From Mesorhizobium sp. SOD10 (lineage in GTDB: Bacteria > Pseudomonadota > Alphaproteobacteria > Rhizobiales > Rhizobiaceae): a stretch of 64,000 bases of DNA. Position 1 is the stretch's first letter. Each line of letters begins with the position of its first letter. The position numbers and the translations under genes are program-made. The stretch lies in contig CCNA01000019.1 in assembly GCA_000824805.1 (NCBI GenBank), positions 24,706 to 88,705 of the forward strand, read 5' to 3'. Positions 21,326-33,007 of the stretch are shown piece by piece. The notes below the pieces were generated by a model that saw nothing but the letters and a program-made list of their open reading frames with translations, did not search any database and had not been told where the DNA came from.

Positions 21326-22282
21326 ATGCGGCGAATGCTTTTGATATATGTCGCGCTTTGCGGTCTGTCGGCGGGTGCGGCCGCAGCCGACGGCCCGGTG
21401 TTCGCGGAACCGGCCGTGCGAGCCGACGCAGTGGCCCCGGTCTTTTCGTTCGAGGGCGGGCTACGCTACTGGTACAGTAGCGGCGAAGCATCGAAGGACC
21501 TCTACGACAGCAGTGGCACGGTGATGGTGTCGCGGCTCACATACGACGATCTCGGTGCCCTTTCGGGCGAAGTCTTCCTCAACGCGACCCACAATCCGAC
21601 TGGCATCTTCGTCAAGGGCTTCCTCGGTGCGGGCGGGATCCCCAAGGGTTCTCTTACTGACGAGGATTTCGTGCACCCCTCTTTGTCCCTGAAATCCTAT
21701 TCGAGCACGTTGTCCGATCAGCACAACGGTCGCATCACGTATTTCACCGCCGACCTCGGATATAATTTCTGGAACACCCCGCGTTACCGCATGGGTGCTT
21801 ATGTCGGATACAATTTCTGGAATGAGAACTACCACACCATCCATTGCGCGCAGCAGGCGGCCAATCCGGGGATTTGCGTACCAGCCATTACGAACAATAT
21901 GGGCGTCATCAGCCAGGATAACGATTGGCATTCGCTGCGACTAGGCCTGGCCGGGCAGACGCAACTCACCGAACGACTCACCCTTTCCGGTGACGTCGCA
22001 GTGCTGTTGACGCGGCTTGACGGCAAGGATCAGCACCATCTGCGCCCAGAGATCAATCCGATGCCCGAAGACGGCAACGGACATGGCGTCCAACTCGAGG
22101 CAATGTTGAACTACAAAGTCACGGATTTGTTCAACATCGGCGTCGGCGGCCGCTACTGGCGCACGGCAGCTGCTGGCGCCGCTCATTTCGAGAGGACGCC
22201 GGGCGGTGGTTGGCCGCAGGTCCAGCATTGGGAGGTTGAACGCTACGGCGTGTTCGGCCAGGCTAGCATCAAGTTCAACTGA
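21326..22282 (+). CDS. Outer-membrane beta-barrel protein
   Basis: A 318-residue protein with signal peptide MRRMLLIYVALCGLSAGAAAADG, then alternating amphipathic strands rich in aromatics (FEGGLRYWYSSGE, YFTADLGYNFWN, RMGAYVGYNFWNENYHT, NIGVGGRYWRT). It ends with a terminal strand, YGVFGQASIKFN, close to the C-terminal aromatic rule of barrel proteins. The pattern resembles the rhizobial OmpA-barrel/omptin-like OMP family. No catalytic signature is recognised. AAGGAG precedes the ATG at 21326; an upstream ATG at 21047 overlaps the sigma54 promoter and is unlikely. The promoter suggests bacteroid-stage expression. Confidence 0.7.
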   Translation: MRRMLLIYVALCGLSAGAAAADGPVFAEPAVRADAVAPVFSFEGGLRYWYSSGEASKDLYDSSGTVMVSRLTYDDLGALSGEVFLNATHNPTGIFVKGFLGAGGIPKGSLTDEDFVHPSLSLKSYSSTLSDQHNGRITYFTADLGYNFWNTPRYRMGAYVGYNFWNENYHTIHCAQQAANPGICVPAITNNMGVISQDNDWHSLRLGLAGQTQLTERLTLSGDVAVLLTRLDGKDQHHLRPEINPMPEDGNGHGVQLEAMLNYKVTDLFNIGVGGRYWRTAAAGAAHFERTPGGGWPQVQHWEVERYGVFGQASIKFN

Positions 22283-23229
22283 GAAAGCACTGCCAGCGCC
22301 AGGTTGCCGTTGGACAATCGCAGTCCTGCTGCATGATCAGACGCGGCCGATTTCGCAACATGGCCGAGTCTCGCGAACGAGTACGGCAGCCGTGAGGCTC
22401 GTGTGCAACGCACACGCCCTGTTCACCGCGTGTTGGTTGCCGTCGCACCTACCCCTCGTTAAGGGGAGCCCGGTCGGGAAAAGCATCGAATGCGACAGCA
22501 ACCGCGCGAATCGCGAAGCGATGCTGCCGCCCGTAGCGCTAACAGGACCGTTTTCGATGTCCACTTTCCCGTCCTTGGTCAATTTGCCAAGCGATTCAGG
22601 TGAATTGAGAAAACGGCAATAACGCTCACGGCGTGGGCCGCGCTGCAAGGATCACATGCCCAGTCTCGCTCACGACCATTATGTCAGCGTCGTGCGGCAC
22701 CCGCCTGACGTACCGAGCGGTGCCGCCGCATGACGTCTCAATAATCGAGGCTCACAGCAAACAAAGGCTGTCGCCTTTGAACGAGACCTGTCGCATATCG
22801 AACACACGACCATATCCGAAACCTTGGCATTTCGTGGCCGGCTTGATCTCAAGGCAAAAAGAGAAGGAAGCCGCGAACCAAGCTCCGCCGGCAAACTTGA
22901 GTGTCAACTCGCAGCTGCGTCGCCGGATGGCACGTCACTTGCGAATGCAACTTTGGAAGCCGTTGTGAGGGTCTCCTCACAACTAGCGGAGATGACTATG
23001 GCGATTGGTTCACAGTGTTGTATGGCAGCAGTTAACAGATCTATAGATGCCACGCTGTTTAACGATATGATTCAGCTTCTTCGCCTCTGTTCTTGAACAA
23101 TTGTCATGACGGGCTCGTTACACTGTGAAAGGCGCAGGGCATTGCGCCTCACTTTAAGATCGTGGGGATAAGGGAAGGATCCGCTCTTTGACGCCCTTCC
23201 TCTTTTATATCTTTGAACGGAGATCCAGA
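22283..23229. other. Long intergenic region with palindrome CGTGTGC-AAC-GCACACG
   Basis: No convincing gene. The 17-bp perfect palindrome at 22400-22416 shares its core GTGCAACGCAC with the one at 1586-1600. A hairpin-forming inverted repeat GGCGCA-N6-TGCGCC lies at about 23129-23146. The last 100 bp presumably carry the porin promoter. Confidence 0.45.
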
Positions 23230-24384
23230 ATGAAGATCACGAGCCTTCTTCTCGGCTCAGCTGCGACCCTCATTGCAGTTTCCGACGCACGCGCCGTCGA
23301 CGCCGAGCCAGTTGCGGACGAATACGTCAACATCTGCGACGTCTATGGCGCAGGCTTCTTCTATATCCCAGGCACCGAAACCTGCCTGCGCATCGGCGGC
23401 TATGTCCGCTATGACATCGGCTTGGGTGACGTCGGCTCGTTGGATGGCGCAAAGGCAACCGACCACGAGGACGGCAGCGCCAATGCAACCTGGAAGAAGA
23501 ATGCACGCTTCACGGTGAAGACCTGGACGAACCGGGAAACCGAGTTCGGCACGTTGAAGACCTATACCGAAGCCCAAATGAACTTTGGTAACCTAAACGA
23601 TTATTCAGATCCAGACAGTACTCAAAACTATGCCTCCAATAGGGATCTCAGCCTGACTTTCGCCTGGATCCAGCTTGGCGACCTTCGAATTGGTAAGGAC
23701 TGGTCGGCCTTCGACATGTTTATTGGCTATCCCGGCAACGTGCTCAATCAGATGCTCGTTCCCTACGGTGATTTGGAAACCAACGTCATCCAGTACTACT
23801 TTGACGCCGGCGACGGCTTTTCGGCCGTGGTTTCCCTTGAAGAAGGCGAAGGCGTGGTCGGCACCATCGATAGCTACGTACCGCACGTGGTCGGCGGCCT
23901 GAAATACACGCAACAGTGGGGCGCGATCACCGGGGTTGCGGCTTATGATAGCAACTACGGATCGGTGGCCGCCAAAGTCCGCGTCGACGTCAATGTCACC
24001 AGCGAGCTGTCGCTATTCGGAATGTTAGGCTACGGCTCCAATGGCAGGCTGAACAATGGTTCCACTAATGCAATCGACGCTCACGGCCGCGGCTTCTATA
24101 AAACTTGGGGCGGCAATTGGGCCTTCTGGGCTGGCGCCACTTACAAGTTCAACGAGACAACTGTCTTCAACCTTCAGGTCTCGGGCGATCGGTTCAAGAA
24201 CTATGGTGTCGCTGCGAACGTCGCCTATACGTTCATTCCAGATTTCACGGTAACAGCCGAAGTCGACTATGACCACTGCGGCGACTTTGGCGTCGGCATG
24301 GTGGACCCTTCCAACGTGAACTGGACTAACGCCGACAAAAACAACAGCGTCGGCGGCATCCTGCGTTTCCAACGCTCGTTCTAA
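23230..24384 (+). CDS. Porin, alphaproteobacterial Porin_2 family
   Basis: A 384-residue porin with signal peptide MKITSLLLGSAATLIAVSDARA, then the family hallmark ICDVYGAGFFYIPGTETCLRIGGYVRYDIG (two Cys, about 34-62). Aromatic-rich beta strands follow and the C-terminus is RFQRSF, ending in Phe. It would form a trimeric general-diffusion channel in the outer membrane. The start at 23230 has GGAG upstream; an earlier in-frame start would spoil the signal peptide. It stands alone, next to another outer-membrane gene. Confidence 0.92.
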   Translation: MKITSLLLGSAATLIAVSDARAVDAEPVADEYVNICDVYGAGFFYIPGTETCLRIGGYVRYDIGLGDVGSLDGAKATDHEDGSANATWKKNARFTVKTWTNRETEFGTLKTYTEAQMNFGNLNDYSDPDSTQNYASNRDLSLTFAWIQLGDLRIGKDWSAFDMFIGYPGNVLNQMLVPYGDLETNVIQYYFDAGDGFSAVVSLEEGEGVVGTIDSYVPHVVGGLKYTQQWGAITGVAAYDSNYGSVAAKVRVDVNVTSELSLFGMLGYGSNGRLNNGSTNAIDAHGRGFYKTWGGNWAFWAGATYKFNETTVFNLQVSGDRFKNYGVAANVAYTFIPDFTVTAEVDYDHCGDFGVGMVDPSNVNWTNADKNNSVGGILRFQRSF

Positions 24385-24455
24385 CGGATGAAGAGCTGCA
24401 TCCAGGTAATTGCGATGACAGGTAGCAACCGCCACCAGAAGTCTAATCCGACGAG

Positions 24456-24893
24456 TTGAAGGGCAAACGAAGCGAGCTGGCAGGGCGTGCCCGCGAGCTG
24501 GTGGCGGCGCTTGCCAGTTGCAGGCGCAGATCGCGGCCGTCGACAAGGTGATCTCGATCTACGAGCCGGAATGGAAGCCGGACGAGCAGCCGCGGAAGCG
24601 CCGCGGCCGTCCGCCCACGGCCATGAGCGGGAAGGAACTCGACAAGTTTATCGGCGGGACGAACAAGCGACAGATGACGCTCGAGATCCTGCGCACCGTC
24701 AGGCGGCCGCTGTCGACCGCCGAATGCGCCCAGGAATTCGCGACAAGGCACGGCCTTTCTGGAGACGACCCCCGGGTCGCCCTCATCGGCAAACCGCCTG
24801 TCATCGATCCTTGATGCTCTCCAGAAGGCTGGGCGCGTCCGCCGCGCTGGCATGCTGGACGGCCACCGCCGCCTGTGGGAGATCGCTGCCTGA
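24456..24893 (+). pseudogene. Frameshifted conserved hypothetical gene (RKRRGRPP-type)
   Basis: Pieces in three frames join into one small protein: LKGKRSELAGRARELVAALAS, then LQAQIAAVDKVISIYEPEWKPDEQ and RKRRGRPPTAMSGKELDKFIGG. After these come KRQMTLEILRTVRRPLSTAECAQEFATRHGL and finally ILDALQKAGRVRRAGMLDGHRRLWEIAA before the stop. At least two frameshifts are needed. The AT-hook-like RKRRGRPP and a helix-turn-helix-like tail suggest DNA binding. It abuts, tail to tail, an IS1595-type remnant and may have been its passenger. Confidence 0.5.
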
Positions 24894-24896
24894 GGC

Positions 24897-25080
24897 TCAG
24901 GCGGGCGCGAACGGCCTGTCGAAGTCCTCGAAGTCCGGATCGGGCGGGCTGTTCCCCTGCCAGTAGCCGCAGAAGTTCCTCGAGGTCGGGTTCCGCATCG
25001 CGGCGAACAGGACCAGCGCCGTCAGCTGGCCGTTACTCTTCCGGCGATTGTCCTCGCGCCAGGCAAGATCGGCGACGTTA
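24897..25080 (-). mobile_element. IS1595/ISXO2-type transposase C-terminal remnant
   Basis: The minus strand encodes ADLAWREDNRRKSNGQ, then NPTSRNFCGYWQGN and a stop, the C-terminal signature of IS1595-family transposases. The part upstream of this (to 25265) has no transposase similarity, so the element is truncated. Second of three such fragments in the window. Confidence 0.65.
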
Positions 25081-25268
25081 GACAACTGGGGGGCGATTTG
25101 CCGTATCGAGATTGCAGGGCATTCGCTTAGGCCCTCGCCCCACTCCTGCGGCGTACACACTGCGATGTGGCAACGAAGATCGGCAACAATAATCGGCAAC
25201 CCCTTGCCTATTGCTGACGTAAGTGCCTTACATAAAAGGCAATTGGGATCTTTTAGGATCGGCAAAAA

Positions 25269-26498
25269 ATGCTTGAAACGCCTGCTCGTATCGAGCCCTG
25301 TTTTTTCCAGGACACCATCCCGTCCGTCTTAGCGGACCTCACGGTAGAACTGCAGAGGGAGGCAGACAATTTGGGGCGTGGCCTCCATCCAGAATCGGCT
25401 GCGGAACTCGCCGACCTGGTTCGGATGATGAATTGCTACTACTCGAACCTGATCGAGGGGCACAACACGCGTCCCAAGGACATCGAAAAGGCACTGGCGG
25501 GTGCAGAGGTGGAACCTGAACGGCGAGCATTGGCGCTCGAGGCCAAGGCGCACGTTATCGTCCAGCGCAAAATCGATGAGATGTACTCCAAAGGAGATTT
25601 GCCGAGCCCGACGTCGGTTGAGTTCATCGCTTCGGTGCATCGCATGTTCTATGACGAGATGCCCGCAGAATTCAGGTTCATGGAACGACCAGATGGATCG
25701 AAGGTCGAGATCGTTCCCGGTGAGTTCAGAAAGACTGCGAGCGACGACGTGGTTGTCGGAAGACATCAGCCACCCTCTTCAGATCGGGTCGAGGCCTTCA
25801 TGGCGCACTTCTCAAAGCGTTTTGGAGTAGCGGAAAAATGGGCGAGCACCCGTATCATTGCCATCGCTTCCGCTCACCATCGTTTCAACTACATCCACCC
25901 GTTCCCTGACGGCAACGGCCGTGTGTCCCGGTTGATGTCGCACGCGATGGCGCTGAAAGCAGGCATCGGGGGACATGGCTTGTGGTCGATCTCCAGAGGC
26001 CTGGCCCGCGGTCTCAAGGATCGAGGCGAATACAAACGGATGATGGACCACGCAGACAGCCCCCGTCGCGGAGACCTCGATGGTCGGGGCAATCTCTCGG
26101 AAGCAGCTCTCAAGGACTTTTGCGAGTGGTTCCTTACCGTGGCACTCGACCAAATACGCTTCTCCACAGCGATTTTCGACCTTGGTCGCCTGGAAGATCG
26201 GTACCGCTTACTCGTCAAGGACATCAGCGCAGACAAACGCGCGCCCGATCTCTTAGCGGCAGTCCTCAAACACGGATCACTCGAGCGCGGTGATGTTCAT
26301 CTCGTTCTCAAGACATCGGAAAGAACGGCACGGAACACGATGGCAGCAATGGTTAGACAAGGCTTCCTAAAGTCCGAAACGCCCAAAGCCCCTGTCCGAA
26401 TTGCTTTCCCGCTGGACTATCGCGAGAGGCTCTTCCCGAATCTGTTCACCGATGCCGAATTGACCACACCCGATCCGCGACCCCTATCGTTCCGCTGA
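25269..26498 (+). CDS. Fic-domain protein 1 (probable AMP-transferase), self-inhibited class
   Basis: A 409-residue protein. The central Fic core carries the catalytic motif HPFPDGNGR (about 210-218). An N-terminal helix carries the inhibitory motif YYSNLIEGHNT (about 58-66; S-x-x-x-E-G form), which places its Glu over the ATP site. The C-terminal 90 residues (KHGSLERGDVHLVLKTSERTARNTMAAMVRQGFL) form a winged helix-turn-helix, so it may bind DNA or regulate itself. Such proteins AMPylate partner proteins with ATP; the target is unknown. It is flanked by IS debris on both sides. An ATG follows GGCAAAAA with no strong SD. Confidence 0.88.
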   Translation: MLETPARIEPCFFQDTIPSVLADLTVELQREADNLGRGLHPESAAELADLVRMMNCYYSNLIEGHNTRPKDIEKALAGAEVEPERRALALEAKAHVIVQRKIDEMYSKGDLPSPTSVEFIASVHRMFYDEMPAEFRFMERPDGSKVEIVPGEFRKTASDDVVVGRHQPPSSDRVEAFMAHFSKRFGVAEKWASTRIIAIASAHHRFNYIHPFPDGNGRVSRLMSHAMALKAGIGGHGLWSISRGLARGLKDRGEYKRMMDHADSPRRGDLDGRGNLSEAALKDFCEWFLTVALDQIRFSTAIFDLGRLEDRYRLLVKDISADKRAPDLLAAVLKHGSLERGDVHLVLKTSERTARNTMAAMVRQGFLKSETPKAPVRIAFPLDYRERLFPNLFTDAELTTPDPRPLSFR

Positions 26499-27228
26499 CA
26501 GCGGTCAACGTGACAAGCTTGATCTGGTAGCGGTTGCTACCGAGATCAATTCCACAACACCCCAAGAGATCATCGCATGGAAGCGAGGCGAGATTGGAAG
26601 CCTCGACAACAGGCTGGATGACGTTCGAGATCGGGATACGGGCGAATGTGCAGGCGACGTTCATGCTTGAACGCTCATAGCTGCAGCACGCATGAGCCTG
26701 TTTCGGTCGTCCTGCAAGGAAGTCCAGGGTTCGCCGTCGGCTCAGGTACAACGTCGTTGCACGCGGGCGAGCAGCGGCTTCATCACCGATCCGCCGCACG
26801 GCGGCGTTCGACCGTGGGGAATCCCGACCCATCGAGCATTACTGAAACCGAGCCCTAGCGATTACCCAGACAGGTACCGCCCTCTTAGCCCAGTTTCTTG
26901 ACGCGATGGCGGTTCTTCCTGCCGGTCCAGGCAATGGTCGCGAGGTGACCGTTGGTCACGGTGACGATTTCGCGATCGCGCAAATGCGACGCCAGAAGGG
27001 GCTACTCATCGCGGCGTTCGTTTCGCCCCGACAGAGACGTTCGGCACGCTGCCACCCTGCGTTAAGACGGCCCAGTCGTAGCAGAAATCTTGAGCGAAAC
27101 CTCTCAGCAACATTGTGGAATCCGTTTTCGGCAAAATCCAGCTTGCAGCATCTATTTTCATGGGATAGGTTCATTTTTCATGGACACTGGCCGACTTGGA
27201 CAGGAATTCGAGAGAAGAGCCCAATTTC
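26499..27228. other. No supported gene; probable decayed DNA between two fic genes
   Basis: Short frames only. Some stretches on the minus strand (GCCGIDLGSNRYQIKLV) look protein-like but match nothing I can name. TTTTCATGG occurs twice near 27150-27185 just before the second fic gene. Confidence 0.4.
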
Positions 27229-28773
27229 ATGACATCGGCCCAGCAGAACCAATTTTCAGGGCCTGTTATCGTTTTTCAGGAAGTCCGTCTTCCCGAGACG
27301 GCGACCCCGGCCGGCTATAGCGCCCTGATCGGAGCCTATGGTCTCGCTGTGCCATTGCCGCGAACGTTGTCTGCCACCGGCCAGCATCATCGCGTTACCG
27401 AACGGAATGGCTGGCGGATCATGACGCCCCGCTATGCTCCGCATCCAACCCTCGAAGGCCACCTAACCTTCGCGCTCAAGTACGAAGGGCTCGACCTAGC
27501 CGTCCTCAAGCGGCTCTTCCAAGTGACCGGTCCGAGGCCGATCGAGGCGCTGGTCCGTGAAAGCCCGAGCGGTGGTTATGCCCGCCGAATCTGGTTTTTA
27601 TATGAATGGCTGACAGGCGCGCGTCTCGATCTGCCCGATGCTGATGCCGGACGCTATGTTCCGATCATCGATCCCGAGCTGCAGTGGTCCGGACCCGAGA
27701 AAACCGTCTCGCGCTACCGCATAAAGGACAATCTCCCCGGTACGCCTGAGTTCTGCCCTCTGGTGTTCCGCACCAAGACGCTCGAAAAATTCATCGGCCT
27801 TGAGCTGGCGCGACGCGCGGAGGCAATCGTAGCGGACGTGCCGCGCGACCTCCTTGCTCGGACCGCCGCCTTTCTTTTGCTCAAAGACTCCCGATCAAGC
27901 TACGCGATCGAGGGCGAGCGCCCGCCGGAAGATCGCATCCAACGCTGGGGCCGCGCTATCGCCGAAGCTGGCCGGCAACCAATCGATCGCGATGAGTTGC
28001 TTCGCCTGCAAAGAATTGTCCTCGGCGATGCCCGTTTCGTGAGACTTGGCTTTCGAAAGGAGGGAGGCTTCGTCGGTGAGCATGACAGGGAGAATCGCAT
28101 GCCCCTGCCCGATCACATCAGCGCTCGGCCTGAGGACCTGCCGCGGCTGATTGACGGGATGGTGGCCTTCGATCAAGGCCCCGCGAAAAACCTTGATGCA
28201 GTCATCGCCGCCGCTATCCTCGCCTTCGGCTTTGTCTATATCCACCCGTTCGAGGACGGAAACGGCCGTATTCACCGCTATCTAATCCATCACGTCCTTG
28301 CCACGCACGGCTTCAATCCGTCGGGAGTGGTGTTTCCCGTCTCGGCCGCGATCCTGGACCAGATAGATGAGTACCGGCGCGTGCTCGAGAGCTATTCCCG
28401 GCGCCTTTTGCCATTGGTCCGCTGGGAAGCGACGCCGCAATTCAACGTCCGGGTGCTGAATGACACCGGGGATTTCTACCGATTTTTCGACGCAACCCCG
28501 CAAGCCGAATTCCTCTATTCCTGCGTTCAAAGGACGATCGAACGGGACCTTCCCGACGAAACCGCTTTTCTGCAGCGCTACGATCATTTCCGGCAACAGA
28601 TCGGTACCTTTATCGACCTGCCCGACCGGCTAACCGATCTACTCTTCCGTTTCCTCCATCAGAATGGTGGCCACCTGTCGAACCGCGCCCGCCAAAAGGA
28701 ATTCGCCGCGCTGACCAACGACGAGGCAAGGCGCATCGAAGCGATCTACGCGCAAACCTTTGGTGCCGATTGA
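27229..28773 (+). CDS. Fic-domain protein 2 (probable AMP-transferase), self-inhibited class
   Basis: A 514-residue protein unrelated to the first fic gene outside the core. The catalytic motif is HPFEDGNGRIHR (about 339-350). The inhibitory motif is SSYAIEGE (about 223-230), about 110 residues before it. The N-terminal 200 residues include TAERNGWRIMTPRY-like and VTGPRPIEALVRESPSGGYARRIWFLYEWLTG segments, typical of large Fic proteins with an added DNA-binding-like domain. I chose the ATG at 27229 with purine-rich GAGAAGAG upstream; ATG 27196 is also open. Its role could be a toxin-like modifier or host-interaction effector; no secretion signal is seen. Confidence 0.86.
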   Translation: MTSAQQNQFSGPVIVFQEVRLPETATPAGYSALIGAYGLAVPLPRTLSATGQHHRVTERNGWRIMTPRYAPHPTLEGHLTFALKYEGLDLAVLKRLFQVTGPRPIEALVRESPSGGYARRIWFLYEWLTGARLDLPDADAGRYVPIIDPELQWSGPEKTVSRYRIKDNLPGTPEFCPLVFRTKTLEKFIGLELARRAEAIVADVPRDLLARTAAFLLLKDSRSSYAIEGERPPEDRIQRWGRAIAEAGRQPIDRDELLRLQRIVLGDARFVRLGFRKEGGFVGEHDRENRMPLPDHISARPEDLPRLIDGMVAFDQGPAKNLDAVIAAAILAFGFVYIHPFEDGNGRIHRYLIHHVLATHGFNPSGVVFPVSAAILDQIDEYRRVLESYSRRLLPLVRWEATPQFNVRVLNDTGDFYRFFDATPQAEFLYSCVQRTIERDLPDETAFLQRYDHFRQQIGTFIDLPDRLTDLLFRFLHQNGGHLSNRARQKEFAALTNDEARRIEAIYAQTFGAD

Positions 28774-28982
28774 AGGCGAGCTCATCGCAAGAATCGAACT
28801 TTCAGTCCGGTGATTTGACAATCTTCTTGTCCCTTCCCCGCCCTGTCTCGGGCGCGCGATTTGTCGCCGCCATGTGCGCGAACTGTTTCCCGCAGTTTGA
28901 TCAGCAGCCGATCAGCGCCGCGGCCTGCCCGCTGCCCGAACGCGCTTGACAAGATGGCGCTGGCCCGTCCACCCTAGGCCAT
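28774..28982. other. Short intergenic segment before the thiC leader
   Basis: Holds no gene; presumably contains the thi promoter. Confidence 0.4.
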
Positions 28983-31039
<2,057 letters not shown>

Positions 31040-31041
31040 GC

Positions 31042-32010
31042 ATGCGCCGCGTCCTTGTCAAAGGCGCCGGTGTGGCAGGCCTCACCGGCGCCCACGAATT
31101 GGCCGCGCGGGGTGCGTCGGTCACGATTGCCGAAATTCGCAGCCACATAGGCGGCAACCCCTCCTGGCTTGCCGGCGGCATGCTGGCCCCCTGGTGCGAA
31201 CGCGAAAGCGCCGAGGAGGCAGTTGTCACGCTCGGCAAGGTTTCGGCCGACTGGTGGGAAAGAACACTGCCTGGGCTCGTGACGAGGGCCGGCACTCTCG
31301 TTGTCGGCCATGCGCGCGACGCCTCCGAGCTTGCGCGTTTTGCGGCGCGTACCCGCAACCATGAGTCCGTCGACGAAGAGGCGATCGCCGCCCTTGAGCC
31401 CAACCTCGCCGGCCGCTTCCGTCAGGGCCTGTTCTTTGCCGGCGAAACCCATCTCGACCCCCGCCGGGCTCTCGAAGCTCTCGTGGATAAACTGCGCGCC
31501 ATGGGCGTCGTCTTCCTTTTCGAGGCGGGCGAGATCGCTCCTTCCGGCTTCGATCAGGTGGTCGATTGCACGGGCATGGCGCGGGCCGACGACGATCTGC
31601 GCGGCGTGCGCGGCGAAATGCTGCTCCTGCGCACACGTGATGTCTCGCTTGCCCGGCCCGTGCGTCTCCTCCATCCGCGTCATCCGATCTATATCGTGCC
31701 GCGGGCCGATCATCACTTCATGGTCGGCGCGACCATGATCGAAAGCGACCATGACGGGCCGATCACCGCCCGTTCGCTGATGGAGCTCCTCAATGCGGCC
31801 TACGCACTTCATCCGGCGTTCGGTGAGGCCGAAATCGTCGAGACGGGAGCGGGCGTGCGCCCTGCCTATCCCGACAATCTGCCACGGGTGAAGCGTCGGA
31901 AGGACGGCGCGATCACGATCAACGGCCTTTACCGGCACGGTTTCCTGCTTTCACCGGCCATGGCCACGCAGGCTGCCGACCTTCTCTTCAATGCATCTGC
32001 CGACAATTGA
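31042..32010 (+). CDS. thiO: Glycine oxidase ThiO
   Basis: ThiO is an FAD enzyme oxidising glycine to iminoglycine for thiazole synthesis. The 322-residue protein begins with the FAD fold VLVKGAGVAGLTGAHELAARG and has SWLAGGMLAPWCE, DCTGMARADDDL and the DAO-family C-terminus TGAGVRPAYPDNLPRV...YRHGFLLSPAMA. It starts two bases after thiC. Confidence 0.93.
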   Translation: MRRVLVKGAGVAGLTGAHELAARGASVTIAEIRSHIGGNPSWLAGGMLAPWCERESAEEAVVTLGKVSADWWERTLPGLVTRAGTLVVGHARDASELARFAARTRNHESVDEEAIAALEPNLAGRFRQGLFFAGETHLDPRRALEALVDKLRAMGVVFLFEAGEIAPSGFDQVVDCTGMARADDDLRGVRGEMLLLRTRDVSLARPVRLLHPRHPIYIVPRADHHFMVGATMIESDHDGPITARSLMELLNAAYALHPAFGEAEIVETGAGVRPAYPDNLPRVKRRKDGAITINGLYRHGFLLSPAMATQAADLLFNASADN

Positions 32011-32032
32011 TCTGTCGGCTTGGAGTCTAAAA

Positions 32033-32230
32033 ATGAAGCTGATCGTCAATGGCGAAGCGCTTGAGGTCGAGGCGACGACGCTCGACGCCCTTTTGAAGGA
32101 GCTTGACTATGAAGGCGGCTGGCTCGCCACCGCGCTCAATGGCGATGTCGTGCCTGCGGCCGAACGCGCGGAATGCCGGGTAAACGAGGGCGACCGGATC
32201 GAAATCCTGTCACCCATGCAGGGAGGCTAG
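32033..32230 (+). CDS. thiS: Sulfur-carrier protein ThiS
   Basis: A 65-residue ubiquitin-fold carrier starting MKLIVNGEALEVEA and ending EILSPMQGG. The C-terminal Gly-Gly is the residue pair that becomes thiocarboxylate and gives sulfur to ThiG. The start at 32033 is preferred over 31991, which overlaps thiO. It ends three bases before thiG. Confidence 0.93.
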   Translation: MKLIVNGEALEVEATTLDALLKELDYEGGWLATALNGDVVPAAERAECRVNEGDRIEILSPMQGG

Positions 32231-32233
32231 CCG

Positions 32234-33007
32234 ATGTTCGATCTTCTCGGGACAAAGCTTGCCTCGCGCCTGCTGCTGGGCACCGCCCAATATCCTTCGC
32301 CGGCGATCCTGGCCGATGCGGTCAAGGCCTCCGGCACCTCGGTGGTGACCGTCTCGCTGCGCCGGGAAATGGCCGGCGGCAAGGCCGGCGAGAAATTCTG
32401 GTCGCTGATCCGCTCGCTCGGTGTGAGGGTGCTGCCCAACACCGCCGGCTGCCATTCGGTCAAGGAAGCCGTGACGACCGCGAAGATGGCGCGCGAGGTT
32501 TTTGGCACGTCCTGGATCAAGCTCGAAGTGATCGGTAACCACGACACGCTGCAGCCCGACGTCTTCGGCCTGGTCGAGGCCGCGCGCATCCTTTGCGAAG
32601 ACGGGTTCAGCGTGTTCCCCTATACCACCAACGACCTCGTCGTCGCCGAGCGGCTGCTGTCGGCCGGCTGCAAGGTCCTGATGCCGTGGTGCGCGCCGAT
32701 CGGTTCGGCCCTCGGACCGGTCAACATCATGGCGCTGCGCTCGATGCGCGGACATTTCCCTAACGTGCAGTTGATCGTCGACGCGGGCCTCGGACGGCCC
32801 TCGCACGCGGCAACCGTCATGGAACTCGGCTTTGACGCCGTGCTCCTCAACACGGCGGTCGCCAAGGCGGCCGATCCGGTTGGCATGGCTCGGGCTTTCG
32901 GCAAGGCGGTCGATGCCGGTCGCGAAGCCTTCTGTTCGGGACTGGTCGAGCCGCGCGACGTCGCCGTGCCATCGACGCCGACAATTGGCAGGGCGGTTTT
33001 TTCATGA
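32234..33007 (+). CDS. thiG: Thiazole synthase ThiG
   Basis: ThiG builds the thiazole phosphate from deoxyxylulose phosphate, iminoglycine (ThiO) and ThiS thiocarboxylate. The 257-residue TIM barrel has [12 protein letters not shown], the Schiff-base lysine in [11 protein letters not shown] (about 96), [21 protein letters not shown] and [32 protein letters not shown]. Overlaps thiE by four bases. Confidence 0.96.
   Translation: MFDLLGTKLASRLLLGTAQYPSPAILADAVKASGTSVVTVSLRREMAGGKAGEKFWSLIRSLGVRVLPNTAGCHSVKEAVTTAKMAREVFGTSWIKLEVIGNHDTLQPDVFGLVEAARILCEDGFSVFPYTTNDLVVAERLLSAGCKVLMPWCAPIGSALGPVNIMALRSMRGHFPNVQLIVDAGLGRPSHAATVMELGFDAVLLNTAVAKAADPVGMARAFGKAVDAGREAFCSGLVEPRDVAVPSTPTIGRAVFS

Noticed and set aside
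26990..27005. Leftward TGGCGTCGCATTTGCG resembling sigma54
   Set aside because: The -24 has TGGCG, and nothing recognisable lies downstream.
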